A DNA stretch of 64,000 nt from Acinetobacter sp. C26M. GTDB taxonomy: Bacteria > Pseudomonadota > Gammaproteobacteria > Pseudomonadales > Moraxellaceae. Made by a program: the position numbers and the translations under genes. Under the pieces are notes generated by a model. The model was not told the DNA's origin. It searched no databases and saw nothing but the letters and a program-made list of their open reading frames with translations. Location of the stretch: contig NZ_CP098478.1 of the NCBI RefSeq assembly GCF_023702675.1, forward strand, positions 3,658,001 through 3,722,000. The letters are read 5' to 3'. This document shows, one piece after another, positions 20,009-28,176 of the stretch (position 1 is the stretch's first letter; each line of letters opens with the position of its first letter).

Positions 20009-21496
20009 ATGTCTTTTGCCAAGATCTATACGAGAGGCTTATTGGGGCTACATGCCCCGCAAATTGAAGTTGAAGTCCACATTAGTTCAGGCTTGCCTTC
20101 ACTCACAATTGTCGGGTTACCCGAAGCTGCAGTACGTGAAAGTAAAGACCGTGTCCGCTCAGCCATCATTAATAGCGGTTTTCAGTTTCCAACCAAGCGC
20201 TTAACCATTAATTTAGCGCCTGCGGATTTACCTAAAGATGGTTCCAGACTCGACTTACCGATTGCGCTCGGTATTCTGATCGCTTCAGGACAGTTACCAG
20301 AAAATAGCACTGAAGGCTTTGAATTTATTGGTGAACTGGCATTAGATGGACATTTACGCCCCATATCAGGTGCATTGACCATTGCGATGGCTTGTCAACA
20401 CGCCCAACATCGCTTATTACTACCAACTGCAAATTTAGATGAAGCCAACCAGCTTCCCAATTTTGAAGTCTATGCAGCCAATCATCTACAAGAGGTTTGT
20501 GCACATTTTTCGGGCAATTCCCAGATTCAAGCTGCACCACAAAGAATAACCGCAGCCGCCTCCTATTATCAATTCGATCTTGCCGATGTAAAAGGACAAC
20601 TTCGCCCACGTCGTGCTTTGGAAATTGCTGCCGCCGGTGGGCACTCATTATTGTTTAAAGGGCCCCCAGGGACTGGAAAAACACTGTTGGCTTCACGCCT
20701 TCCTTCTATTTTGCCCCCTTTGAATGCACGCGAAAACTTAGAAGTTGCAAGTATTTATTCGGTTGCTAACGCACAACATACTTTTGGACAAAGACCATTT
20801 AGAGCACCACACCATACCGCATCTGCAATTGCTTTGGTTGGCGGTGGTTCCCAGCCCAAACCTGGTGAAATCACCTTGGCGCATTTAGGTGTTTTATTTT
20901 TGGATGAGTTGCCTGAGTTTGACCGAAAAGTCCTCGAAGTCTTACGTCAACCACTGGAGTCCAAAGAGATTGTGATTTCACGAGCAGCACGGCAAATGAC
21001 CTTTCCTGCAAATTTTCAATTTATTGCCGCAATGAATCCTTGTCCTTGTGGTTATGCTTTTAATCAAGATAGCCGCTGCCAATGTTCAGCAGAAAGCATT
21101 CAGCGTTATCAAAATCGAATTTCTGGTCCTTTATTAGATCGTATTGATTTGCACATTGATGTACCGCCCTTACAGGCACAAGAATTACAGGATCGAACCC
21201 CAACCGAAAACTCTGACACGGTACGACAACGGGTTATCCATGCTTATGAAAAACAGATCCAAAGACAACAGTGTTTAAATCAGGCACTCTCACCCAAATT
21301 ATTAGAACAGCATGCTTCGTTAGATAACAGCTCGACGAAAATTATTGAAATGGCACAACAGCGGCTCAACCTTTCTGCTCGTGCCTATCATCGGGTGTTA
21401 AGAGTGGCTCGAACCATTGCAGATTTAGCTCAGAGTGAGTCAATCAGTAGTCAACATATTACTGAAGCATTGTCCTATCGCGGCCAGCAAAAATAA
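20009..21496 (+). CDS. comM: Competence-associated AAA+ helicase ComM (YifB family), intact
   Basis: A 495-residue protein in the Mg-chelatase-like AAA+ family; in naturally transformable bacteria it promotes branch migration during integration of incoming DNA. An N-terminal Lon-like S5 fold (about 1-170) precedes the ATPase core with Walker A GPPGTGKTLLASR (about 218), Walker B LGVLFLDELPEF, sensor regions and the zinc-like cluster NPCPCGY...CQCS. The frame opens at 19970, but MSFAKIYTRG at 20009 is the family start. In many A. baumannii strains this gene is interrupted by AbaR-type resistance islands; here the frame is uninterrupted. Confidence 0.93.
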   Translation: MSFAKIYTRGLLGLHAPQIEVEVHISSGLPSLTIVGLPEAAVRESKDRVRSAIINSGFQFPTKRLTINLAPADLPKDGSRLDLPIALGILIASGQLPENSTEGFEFIGELALDGHLRPISGALTIAMACQHAQHRLLLPTANLDEANQLPNFEVYAANHLQEVCAHFSGNSQIQAAPQRITAAASYYQFDLADVKGQLRPRRALEIAAAGGHSLLFKGPPGTGKTLLASRLPSILPPLNARENLEVASIYSVANAQHTFGQRPFRAPHHTASAIALVGGGSQPKPGEITLAHLGVLFLDELPEFDRKVLEVLRQPLESKEIVISRAARQMTFPANFQFIAAMNPCPCGYAFNQDSRCQCSAESIQRYQNRISGPLLDRIDLHIDVPPLQAQELQDRTPTENSDTVRQRVIHAYEKQIQRQQCLNQALSPKLLEQHASLDNSSTKIIEMAQQRLNLSARAYHRVLRVARTIADLAQSESISSQHITEALSYRGQQK

Positions 21497-21522
21497 AAAA
21501 GCGACCTAAAGATCGCTTTTTT
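21493..21522. terminator. Intrinsic terminator between comM and TorF-type porin 1
   Basis: GCGA / TCGC stem extended by A and T runs on both sides, located between convergent stop codons (21496 and 21538), so it can serve both. Confidence 0.75.
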
Positions 21523-21537
21523 ATTGATAAGAATAAG

Positions 21538-22326
21538 TTAGAACGCATAACCAAGGGCTAATACCACTTTATTCTTTTGTTTGGTTTCATCACGAGTATA
21601 ACCACCGAAAATATAATCCAGACTCCAAGTTGCGCCCGTATTGCCCAATGGGTGCGATAAACCCAGTGTTGCATGACGGAAGGCAAAATCTGTTTTGGTC
21701 ACATCACCAGCTTTGGCTTGATAAGCCAGATATTCATCGTCGTCGCCATAATAATAGGCTGCAACTTGTGCTTTCCCTGTAAAACCACCTGCAAGTTTTG
21801 GCGCATACGTCGCCAAGAAATAGGTATCGCCCTTGTTTCCAAAGGTAACATTATTTAATAAGGTCTGTGCGGTAATGCTGAAATCTTTATAACTTAGCCC
21901 CAAGATGGTTTCATAGCCTGTCGACTCCCAACCTGGATAATAGTAATAAACCGTTCCCCCAATTTGATAGCCAAGATCTTCGGTAATTTTGCCTTTATAT
22001 CCTGCATAAAAATCATTCTCGAAGGACTTTTTCTCTTCCTTCACATCGGTTGGGGAAGTATTAAAATCAGCATAGGCAGCGGTTAAAGTCGAAAACCAAT
22101 AGCCCAGATAGAATCCACTGTCATGACTATAATCCAGCCCCCCTTGAACCGCTGGTGTATCGCTTTCTGGCGAGTTGGTCATGCCACGTAAATTATAGCT
22201 AGACACAACATTAACATTTCCTGTAATTGTGCCAGGAAATGGTAGTTTAGTTTCCTCAGCCAAACTCAAAGTTGATGCTGTGGTCAGCATTCCCAGTACA
22301 GCAGCCTTGCATGCAAATTTCATCAT
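21538..22326 (-). CDS. TorF-family putative porin, copy 1
   Basis: A 262-residue exported protein with a cleavable signal peptide (cleavage near SLA-EE), no membrane helix afterwards, many alternating aromatic beta-strands, and a terminal Phe (YAF), as expected for an outer-membrane beta-barrel. The opening strand GNVNVVSSYNLRGMTNSPESD is typical of the TIGR02001/TorF family. The transported solute is unknown. It is a paralog of the gene at 23580; both share the MMKFACKA start, a GGGGGAGA ribosome site and a sigma-54-type promoter. The permease gene between them may handle a related solute. Confidence 0.8.
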   Translation of the reverse strand: MMKFACKAAVLGMLTTASTLSLAEETKLPFPGTITGNVNVVSSYNLRGMTNSPESDTPAVQGGLDYSHDSGFYLGYWFSTLTAAYADFNTSPTDVKEEKKSFENDFYAGYKGKITEDLGYQIGGTVYYYYPGWESTGYETILGLSYKDFSITAQTLLNNVTFGNKGDTYFLATYAPKLAGGFTGKAQVAAYYYGDDDEYLAYQAKAGDVTKTDFAFRHATLGLSHPLGNTGATWSLDYIFGGYTRDETKQKNKVVLALGYAF

Positions 22327-22394
22327 ATTGGTCTCCCCCTATATTTTAGATACTCAATTGATTTTTAAGTTTTAAATTGCATCACCAGCTATTT

Positions 22395-22411
22395 AGCAAA
22401 TGCTGTGCCAA
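22395..22411 (-). promoter_or_regulatory. Sigma-54 promoter of TorF-type porin 1
   Basis: On the minus strand the sequence is TTGGCACAGCATTTGCT: the -24 GG (22409-22408) and -12 GC (22397-22396) elements have exactly 10 nt between them, and the flanks match YTGGCAC-N5-TTGCW. The predicted start is near 22384, leaving a 5' leader of about 60 nt. A 15-bp block (GTTTTAAATTGCATC, 22369-22383 on the plus strand) near the start site is also conserved in the second copy. Confidence 0.8.
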
Positions 22412-22731
22412 GCTTAAATAAAAATAAATACCAATAAAATCAATAACTAAAAAGTGAAAGGTGAAATTTTTGGTTTATAGCGGTATTTGTATTGCAAAAA
22501 ATAAGGAAATCTTGCAACCAAAATGGGCTATTGGTACTCGACATAGCGCACAAAAGCACTGTTTTAGCCGAGTAAAGAACTTTCATTCATTCAAACCTTT
22601 ATTTTTAATCTGCATAAAAAAACAACAAAGCCAAGCAAACAATGTTTTAATCATGCCGTTAGATTGTTATTTAAAACACTGAATAAAACATACACAACAA
22701 TATCATTTGTCCTCAGATTGGCTGATTTTTT
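22412..22731. other. Upstream region of TorF-type porin 1 and the TSUP gene
   Basis: About 320 bp without a convincing gene. It should contain the activator site for the leftward sigma-54 promoter and the rightward promoter of the TSUP permease. The word GCACAAAAGCAC lies at 22548, about 140 bp upstream of the sigma-54 element; a related GCACAAAAAA word sits at a similar distance (about 147 bp) from the second porin promoter. A 73-codon open frame here lacks a ribosome site and family features. Confidence 0.35.
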
Positions 22732-23496
22732 ATGATCAACGAAACCGCCCTATTTACTTTAGGACTCTTTGCCTTCTGTGGTGGCCTAATCGATGCCGCA
22801 GTAGGTGGTGGTGGTTTAGTACAAATTCCAGCGCTGTTACATGCATTGCCACAGCATAGTATTGCAACTGTTTTTGGCACCAATAAATTAGCAGTTTGGG
22901 CTGGAACTACAGCCTCGATTTTTAGATATGTTCGTAAAATCACTTTTGTGTGGAAGCTTCTGATTCCCACGATGCTAGCAGCATTTATATTCGCATTTAT
23001 TGGTGCAATGACCACTGCCTATATACCAAAACAATTGATGACGTATGTCATTTTCTTTTTACTCATCATGATGGCCATTTATACTTTTTTAAAGAAGGAC
23101 TTAGGTGCACAAAGTACTTATGTCAAATGCGGGCATAAAGAAATCTGTCTCGGCATCCTTTTTGGAGGATTAATAGGCTTTTATGATGGTATTTTTGGAC
23201 CTGGGAGTGGCAGCTTTCTTCTTTTTCTATTCGTCAAAGTGTTTGGTTTTGATTTTCTCAATGCATCTGCCTCCGCAAAAATTGTAAACCTTGGGACATT
23301 TAGCGCAGCACTGTTATTTTTTATCCCTACAGGTCATGTCTTGTGGGAAATCGGATTAACAATCGCCGCCTGTAATATCATGGGTTCTTTAGTGGGTGTT
23401 TTTCTGGCATTACGCTATGGCAGCCAATTTATCAGATTATTTTTTCTTGTCCTTTTAGTTTTTCTGATTATCAGAATGGGGCTATCTATATTTTAA
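22732..23496 (+). CDS. TSUP-family (TauE/SafE) membrane permease
   Basis: A 254-residue inner-membrane protein with about eight helices in two repeats. Each repeat begins with the family glycine motif (DAAVGGGGLVQIPALL near 20 and FYDGIFGPGSGSFLL near 150). TSUP members export or import sulfite, sulfoacetate, taurine-related or other small organic anions; the substrate cannot be inferred. It lies between two paralogous outer-membrane porin genes transcribed the other way, which may hint at a shared solute. Confidence 0.85.
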   Translation: MINETALFTLGLFAFCGGLIDAAVGGGGLVQIPALLHALPQHSIATVFGTNKLAVWAGTTASIFRYVRKITFVWKLLIPTMLAAFIFAFIGAMTTAYIPKQLMTYVIFFLLIMMAIYTFLKKDLGAQSTYVKCGHKEICLGILFGGLIGFYDGIFGPGSGSFLLFLFVKVFGFDFLNASASAKIVNLGTFSAALLFFIPTGHVLWEIGLTIAACNIMGSLVGVFLALRYGSQFIRLFFLVLLVFLIIRMGLSIF

Positions 23497-23525
23497 TCAG
23501 GCTTAATACCTCTATGCTCAAGAAA

Positions 23526-23556
23526 TAAAAAAGCCAGCAACAATGCTGGCTTTTTT
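23526..23556. terminator. Bidirectional terminator between TSUP gene and TorF-type porin 2
   Basis: AAAAAAGCCAGCA / TGCTGGCTTTTTT with a 4-nt loop; symmetric A/T flanks serve both convergent genes. Confidence 0.9.
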
Positions 23557-23579
23557 ATTTCTTAATTACTCAAAGAAAC

Positions 23580-24353
23580 TTAGAATGCTTTAGTTAGAGT
23601 AAACACTGCACCTGTTTCAGTACCACGTTTATATGGTTGAGCATCCGCGTCAATATTGGTTCCCACAGCTGCTAACTCAGCCGTTAAACCAGATACCGAT
23701 TTGACACTATAAGTTACCCCAACTTTCCAGTCCACATAGTTGTCATCTTCAGCACCAGTGTCACTAAAGTCATAGTTATCCACTTTGGTGTAACCCACAC
23801 TTGCCACACCACCAAAACCAGTATCTGCAAAAGGCACATTATAGGTTGCATTTACATACCAACCGTTTTCGTCAGTACCTGCAAAATCATTGGTATAGTT
23901 CAAAGCACCTAGTAAACTGTCGCCAGATGCCAATACATTTTTAAAACCTAGCTTAGCGTATAACTCTAACCAGTTTATATCCGATGAACTTGGATAACCG
24001 TAGTACCATAAACCCACATCTAAAGTCGGTTTACCAGCAAATGGAAGTTCAGTTGCATAACCGACATATGGATCAAGCTCTAAATGAGTTGGGTTGTCTG
24101 CACTAAAATGTACATTTGAAGCCCAAACACCCGCATATAAGCCAGATGAATGCGTTAATGCGAATCCACCTTGTACTGCAGGATCACCTTCAGTTTGAGT
24201 AATACCACGATAACGATAATCAGTCGTTAACGCAGCGGTTCCAGAAAAGCTAAGGCCGTATTGAGATAATGTATTTGTTTCTTCCGCCATAGCAAAAGTC
24301 GAAGTCACTGCACAAATACTCAACGCGATTGCTTTACATGCAAATTTCATCAT
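23580..24353 (-). CDS. TorF-family putative porin, copy 2
   Basis: A 257-residue exported beta-barrel protein. The signal peptide begins MMKFACKAIALS and is cleaved near AMA-EE; the first strand reads TAALTTDYRYRGITQTEGDP, the TIGR02001/TorF signature, and the last residue is Phe (TKAF). The frame opens at 24368, but ATG 24353 aligns with the paralog and has GGGGGAGA in front. It is preceded by its own sigma-54-type promoter. The substrate is unknown. Confidence 0.82.
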   Translation of the reverse strand: MMKFACKAIALSICAVTSTFAMAEETNTLSQYGLSFSGTAALTTDYRYRGITQTEGDPAVQGGFALTHSSGLYAGVWASNVHFSADNPTHLELDPYVGYATELPFAGKPTLDVGLWYYGYPSSSDINWLELYAKLGFKNVLASGDSLLGALNYTNDFAGTDENGWYVNATYNVPFADTGFGGVASVGYTKVDNYDFSDTGAEDDNYVDWKVGVTYSVKSVSGLTAELAAVGTNIDADAQPYKRGTETGAVFTLTKAF

Positions 24354-24416
24354 ATTGATCTCCCCCATGATGGATATTCGACTGATTTATGTTTTAAATT
24401 GCATCGCAAAGTAATT

Positions 24417-24433
24417 AGCAATTGCTGTGCCAA
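24417..24433 (-). promoter_or_regulatory. Sigma-54 promoter of TorF-type porin 2
   Basis: On the minus strand: TTGGCACAGCAATTGCT, with GG (24431-24430) and GC (24419-24418) separated by exactly 10 nt. It is almost the same sequence as the promoter of copy 1, and the same GTTTTAAATTGCATC block (24391-24405, plus strand) follows it. Confidence 0.82.
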
Positions 24434-25093
24434 CTTTATAAAAACTGCGTTAAATCTCGATCTTGTCTCATAAAGGTGCTGAAGTTCAATCAAGAGTGTC
24501 TTGGAATTGGCACTTATCAAAAACAAATCAGTTTTTTTGAACTATTTAGAAGCAACAGAAAAATATAGAACATTTATTGCACAAAAAAGATGCATAGTAT
24601 TTGGGGTCAAATCAACTGAGCCGCTCAAAAGACAAGCATTTTATGGAAAAAAGCAGCGATGTATCATAAAGGTGCATTGGCAAAAAACTTAAATTAACCT
24701 GAACATCTGTAACTTTTGGATTGATCAGTCACTGCCATTCGTCGGGATGGTATTTTTTGCAAACCGATACGCTTATTTTTTAAACAAAGAAAAAATAACT
24801 CATTAAATAAAAAGAAAAAATAATGCAATAAATCACATATTTTTATAAAAATAAATCAAAAAATATACAGCTTATTTTACAACCAAAATAAATTAAATTA
24901 GATATAAAAATCATTATCTTAAATTTAATTTGATGTTTTTTTAAACGAGAAACAAATCATAAAATTATATAAGTATTTTATTTAATATTAATTAAATTAT
25001 TTTAATAAAAATCTATCTTTTTTATGCATAACTTATACAATTGGTCAAAATTTCGGTTCTATCCCAAATTTATTTTTTTTAATGAGGCGAGCT
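24434..25093. other. Long AT-rich region upstream of the OprD-type porin
   Basis: 660 bp without a convincing gene. The left part should hold the activator site for the leftward sigma-54 promoter (a GCACAAAAAA word at 24579). From about 24770 to 25080 the DNA is extremely AT-rich with repeated A/T tracts, as in xenogeneic-silencer (H-NS-like) targets or UP elements; the rightward OprD promoter must lie here. A 63-codon open frame at 24501-24692 has no ribosome site and I do not call it. Confidence 0.4.
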
Positions 25094-26440
25094 ATGCCAA
25101 AGGCAAATAAACTTACTTTAGCGGTTTTGATTAATGCCGCGTTAATTACCTCAACATATGCAAGCGAACAAAGCGAAGCAAAAGGACTTGTTGAAGATGC
25201 CAAAGGGGATATTTTATTCCGTACTGGTTATTTAAATCGTGACAAAAAGAATGGTGTCGAAGACACTAGCTCATATGCTCAGACGGCAATGGTAAAACTG
25301 GAAACTGGTTTTACTCAAGGTTTAGTTGGCTTTGGTGCGGGTATTATTGGTGATGCGTCTTTTAAATTAGGCTCAAACAAAAATGCTGGTAACGGCATGA
25401 TCCCACGCGAACGCCTAAATGGTGTAGATGGTGCGGGTGACGCATATGACCATTGGGCACGTGGTGGCGGTTTTGTAAAAGCACGTATTTCTAATACGAC
25501 CGTGACCTACGGTACACAAATCCTTGATTTACCTGTTTTAGCAAGTAACACTGCTCGTCTAGTTCCTGAATATTTTGAAGGTGTACTAGCAAACAGCCGT
25601 GAAATTAATGGCTTAGAGTTAACTGCAGGTAAATTCACAAAAAACCAATATTCTGACCAAATTAAATCTGATGGCAACCGCTTAGACCAAGCAGTCGTTT
25701 GGGGTGCTAAATACAAAGTAAACGATCAATTAAATACAGCTTACTACGGTACTGATATCAAAGATCGTTTAGAACGTCATTACGCAAACGTGAACTTTAA
25801 ACAAGCTTTAGCTAATAATAGTTCATTAACTTATGACTTTAGCGGTTACCATACTGACTGGGATCGTAAATCAAATGACAGCCTATATTCTTATATTGGT
25901 TCAGCAGATGATAAGTTCCAAAACTCTATTTGGGCAATATCTACAACATATAACACTGGCCCACATACTGTAATGGTTGCCTATCAACAAAACAGTGGTA
26001 ATGCTGGTTATGACTATGGTCTTGGTAAAGGTGTAGGTGATGGTCACCAGACAATCTACCTTCCAAACTCTTACCTATCTGACTTTATTGGTAACGATGA
26101 AAAATCTGCTCAACTTCAATATAGCCTTGATTTTGGTAGCTTCGGTGTACCAGGCTTAAGCTGGACTACAGCCTTTGTCTATGGCTGGGATATCGATGCA
26201 AATGCAGCAGTTAAAAATGCAAGTGATCAGGTTATTGCCCGTGTACGTACAGCAGATAATGCAACTGAACGTGAATTCTTTAACCAAGTGAAATACACCG
26301 TTCAATCTGGTTTTGCCAAAGATGCGAGCTTACGTTTACGTCACTCGTACTACCGTGCAAGCGATGCGTATGATCAGACTTATATCGGTGATACCAACGA
26401 ATGGCGTATCTGGCTTGATATCCCTGTGAAATTATTCTAA
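25094..26440 (+). CDS. OprD-family outer-membrane porin
   Basis: A 448-residue barrel protein. The signal peptide (MPKANKLTLAVLINAALI) is cleaved near TYA-SE. The mature part has the OprD pattern: FRTGYLNRDKKNG, a long loop with GAGDAYDHWARGGGFVKARISNTTVTYGTQ, and the C-terminal LRHSYYRASDAYD...NEWRIWLDIPVKLF ending in Phe. OprD porins in Acinetobacter and Pseudomonas take up basic amino acids or small carboxylates; the exact ligand is unknown. ATG 25094 is preferred over 25082, because TGAGG at 25083-25087 is correctly spaced for it. Confidence 0.87.
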   Translation: MPKANKLTLAVLINAALITSTYASEQSEAKGLVEDAKGDILFRTGYLNRDKKNGVEDTSSYAQTAMVKLETGFTQGLVGFGAGIIGDASFKLGSNKNAGNGMIPRERLNGVDGAGDAYDHWARGGGFVKARISNTTVTYGTQILDLPVLASNTARLVPEYFEGVLANSREINGLELTAGKFTKNQYSDQIKSDGNRLDQAVVWGAKYKVNDQLNTAYYGTDIKDRLERHYANVNFKQALANNSSLTYDFSGYHTDWDRKSNDSLYSYIGSADDKFQNSIWAISTTYNTGPHTVMVAYQQNSGNAGYDYGLGKGVGDGHQTIYLPNSYLSDFIGNDEKSAQLQYSLDFGSFGVPGLSWTTAFVYGWDIDANAAVKNASDQVIARVRTADNATEREFFNQVKYTVQSGFAKDASLRLRHSYYRASDAYDQTYIGDTNEWRIWLDIPVKLF

Positions 26441-26461
26441 TTCACAGTTGATCAAGCAATA

Positions 26462-26495
26462 AAAAAACTCCATTCAAATGAATGGAGTTTTTTTT
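26462..26495. terminator. Bidirectional terminator between oprD-like gene and ppa
   Basis: AAAAACTCCATTC / GAATGGAGTTTTT hairpin with T8 on the plus strand and T-rich sequence on the minus strand, between convergent genes. Confidence 0.88.
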
Positions 26496-26540
26496 ATGAC
26501 CAGATTTTAAATTTTTAAACTCTGGTCGAGCATCTCAAAG

Positions 26541-27068
26541 TTACTTTTTAGCAGCTTCGATTGCTTTAAGTACTTCAGCTTTCGCAACGTCAGCACCTTC
26601 CCAACCACTGATTTTTACCCACTTACCAGGCTCTAAATCTTTGTAGTGAGCAAAGAAATGCTCAACTTGGCTGATCAATAATGGCGGAAGATCCGTATAT
26701 TCTTGAACATCTTTATAAAGTGGAGATAATTTTTCGTGTGGAACAGCGATTAATTTCGCATCGATACCACCATCATCTTCCATTTTTAATTTGCCTACTG
26801 GACGGCAACGAATCACAGAACCAGCAGCAACAGGATGTGGAGTTACAACAAGTACGTCTAATGGGTCACCATCTTCAGACAATGTATTTGGTACATAACC
26901 GTAGTTTGCTGGGTAGAACATTGCTGTACCCATGAAACGGTCTACAAATAACGCATCTGAATCTTTATCGATTTCATATTTGATTGGCGCTGCATTTGCA
27001 GGAATTTCGATGATGACATAGATGTCATTAGGTGCGTCTTTACCCGCAGGAATATTGCTATAACTCAT
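26541..27068 (-). CDS. ppa: Inorganic pyrophosphatase
   Basis: This 175-residue family I soluble pyrophosphatase hydrolyses PPi to two phosphates and pulls biosynthetic reactions forward. The active-site motif DGDPLDVLV (about 67-75) carries Mg-binding Asp residues; YGYVPNTL precedes it and the E/D-rich strand [11 protein letters not shown] is near the start. Length is as in E. coli Ppa. Monocistronic, with a terminator after it. Confidence 0.95.
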   Translation of the reverse strand: MSYSNIPAGKDAPNDIYVIIEIPANAAPIKYEIDKDSDALFVDRFMGTAMFYPANYGYVPNTLSEDGDPLDVLVVTPHPVAAGSVIRCRPVGKLKMEDDGGIDAKLIAVPHEKLSPLYKDVQEYTDLPPLLISQVEHFFAHYKDLEPGKWVKISGWEGADVAKAEVLKAIEAAKK

Positions 27069-27184
27069 ATCAACACTCGTTTAATATTGTGAAGTCAGAT
27101 GTAAATCGGACAGATTATAACGTGAATACAATGAAAATGATGCTAGATATGCAAACAGCTGGAGAATTTTATAACCAACGGCAA

Positions 27185-27598
27185 TCAGGTCATTTTGATT
27201 GTGATCACGAACAGTAAAATTGGACAAAGCAGAGAGAAAAACCAAATGATTGAACGTAAAGTCGCTAAATTGGCTAGATAACAAATGCCGTAAATCACAC
27301 GGAATACGATGTAAGCCCAGCCCAAGGTAAGAATAAAGCGTTCCGGCACAACCATATATTCTGCCATCAAAATCGCAGCAATAAACAAAGGTAAACTTTC
27401 AAAGCTATTTTGTTGCACGGCATTGGCTCGTGCAGACAACCCTGTTGTTTTAGCTAAAAACTCGCGCGGATTTTGATTATCTTTTGCTTGAAAACCACCT
27501 TTTGATTTTGCAATCAAGGTAAATACATACGGCAACAAACATGCGACTATAATCATCAATATAATGCCGCTAATACCTTGCATGCTGACATCCATCAT
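27185..27598 (-). CDS. MAPEG-family membrane protein
   Basis: A 137-residue protein with four predicted helices, matching the size and layout of bacterial MAPEG proteins (relatives of microsomal glutathione transferases). Family hallmarks are NPREFLAKTTGLSARANAVQQNSFESLPLF, where the N-Q-N-E region contributes to glutathione binding, and the final helices around YIVFRVIYGICYLA. The enzymatic role in Acinetobacter is unknown. It is the upstream neighbour of ppa on the same strand, with about 115 bp between them. Confidence 0.82.
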   Translation of the reverse strand: MMDVSMQGISGIILMIIVACLLPYVFTLIAKSKGGFQAKDNQNPREFLAKTTGLSARANAVQQNSFESLPLFIAAILMAEYMVVPERFILTLGWAYIVFRVIYGICYLANLATLRSIIWFFSLLCPILLFVITIKMT

Positions 27599-27733
27599 TT
27601 GAAGTTCTTCTGATCATGCTATCATAATCTATAATTTATTGAACTTTCATTTATGCTTGTTCTACAAGCGTTTCTTTTACACCGCGTTTTTGTGTAAAAG
27701 TTGTGTTTTTTCATACAGTTTTAAGGTCAAACT

Positions 27734-28126
27734 ATGCAGCAGCAAGATCAAAAAGAAATGTTTGATGTTTTGGCACAACAACGACAACATCAACTCTTGG
27801 TTGATCGTGTGCTGAAAGTTGTGCTCCCTATCATGGCATTTCTACTCAGTGTGATTTGCGCCAATCTAAATTGGCAATCCACCTTAGGCACATTTGTGAT
27901 TCTAACTATTGCCTTTTATGCCGTTGGCATTTACCGTTTGACTCTATGGCACTGGCTAGCAGGAATTGTGCTGTATGCTATTGCTGATAATTATTTTAGC
28001 TTTAATGGCATTGATCCAACCCGTTTACGTTTCCAACTCGCGACGATGGTGGTTTTTGTCGGCATTGTCGGTATTGGACGACCTTATATAGACCGCTGGT
28101 TAATGAAATCAAATAGCACCAAATAA
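27734..28126 (+). CDS. Small hypothetical inner-membrane protein
   Basis: A 130-residue protein of unknown function. A charged Q/D/K-rich N terminus (1-25) precedes about four hydrophobic segments (about 33-50, 52-70, 75-90 and 100-120) and the C terminus is basic. No catalytic motif is visible. It is divergent from the MAPEG gene and ends in a strong terminator. Confidence 0.7.
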   Translation: MQQQDQKEMFDVLAQQRQHQLLVDRVLKVVLPIMAFLLSVICANLNWQSTLGTFVILTIAFYAVGIYRLTLWHWLAGIVLYAIADNYFSFNGIDPTRLRFQLATMVVFVGIVGIGRPYIDRWLMKSNSTK

Positions 28127-28132
28127 ATCCAA

Positions 28133-28167
28133 ATAAAAAAAACGCTGCGATTGCAGCGTTTTTTTAT
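28133..28167. terminator. Bidirectional terminator between 27734 gene and fadD
   Basis: AACGCTGC / GCAGCGTT with a 4-nt loop, A8 before and T7 after, between convergent genes. Confidence 0.9.
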
Positions 28168-28176
28168 TTACTGTAC

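Noticed and set aside
22461-22682. 73-codon frame between TorF-type porin 1 and the TSUP gene
   Set aside because: No ribosome site, no domain-like pattern, and it overlaps the expected enhancer region of the sigma-54 promoter.
24501-24692. 63-codon frame upstream of TorF-type porin 2
   Set aside because: No good ribosome site and it lies in the expected regulatory region.
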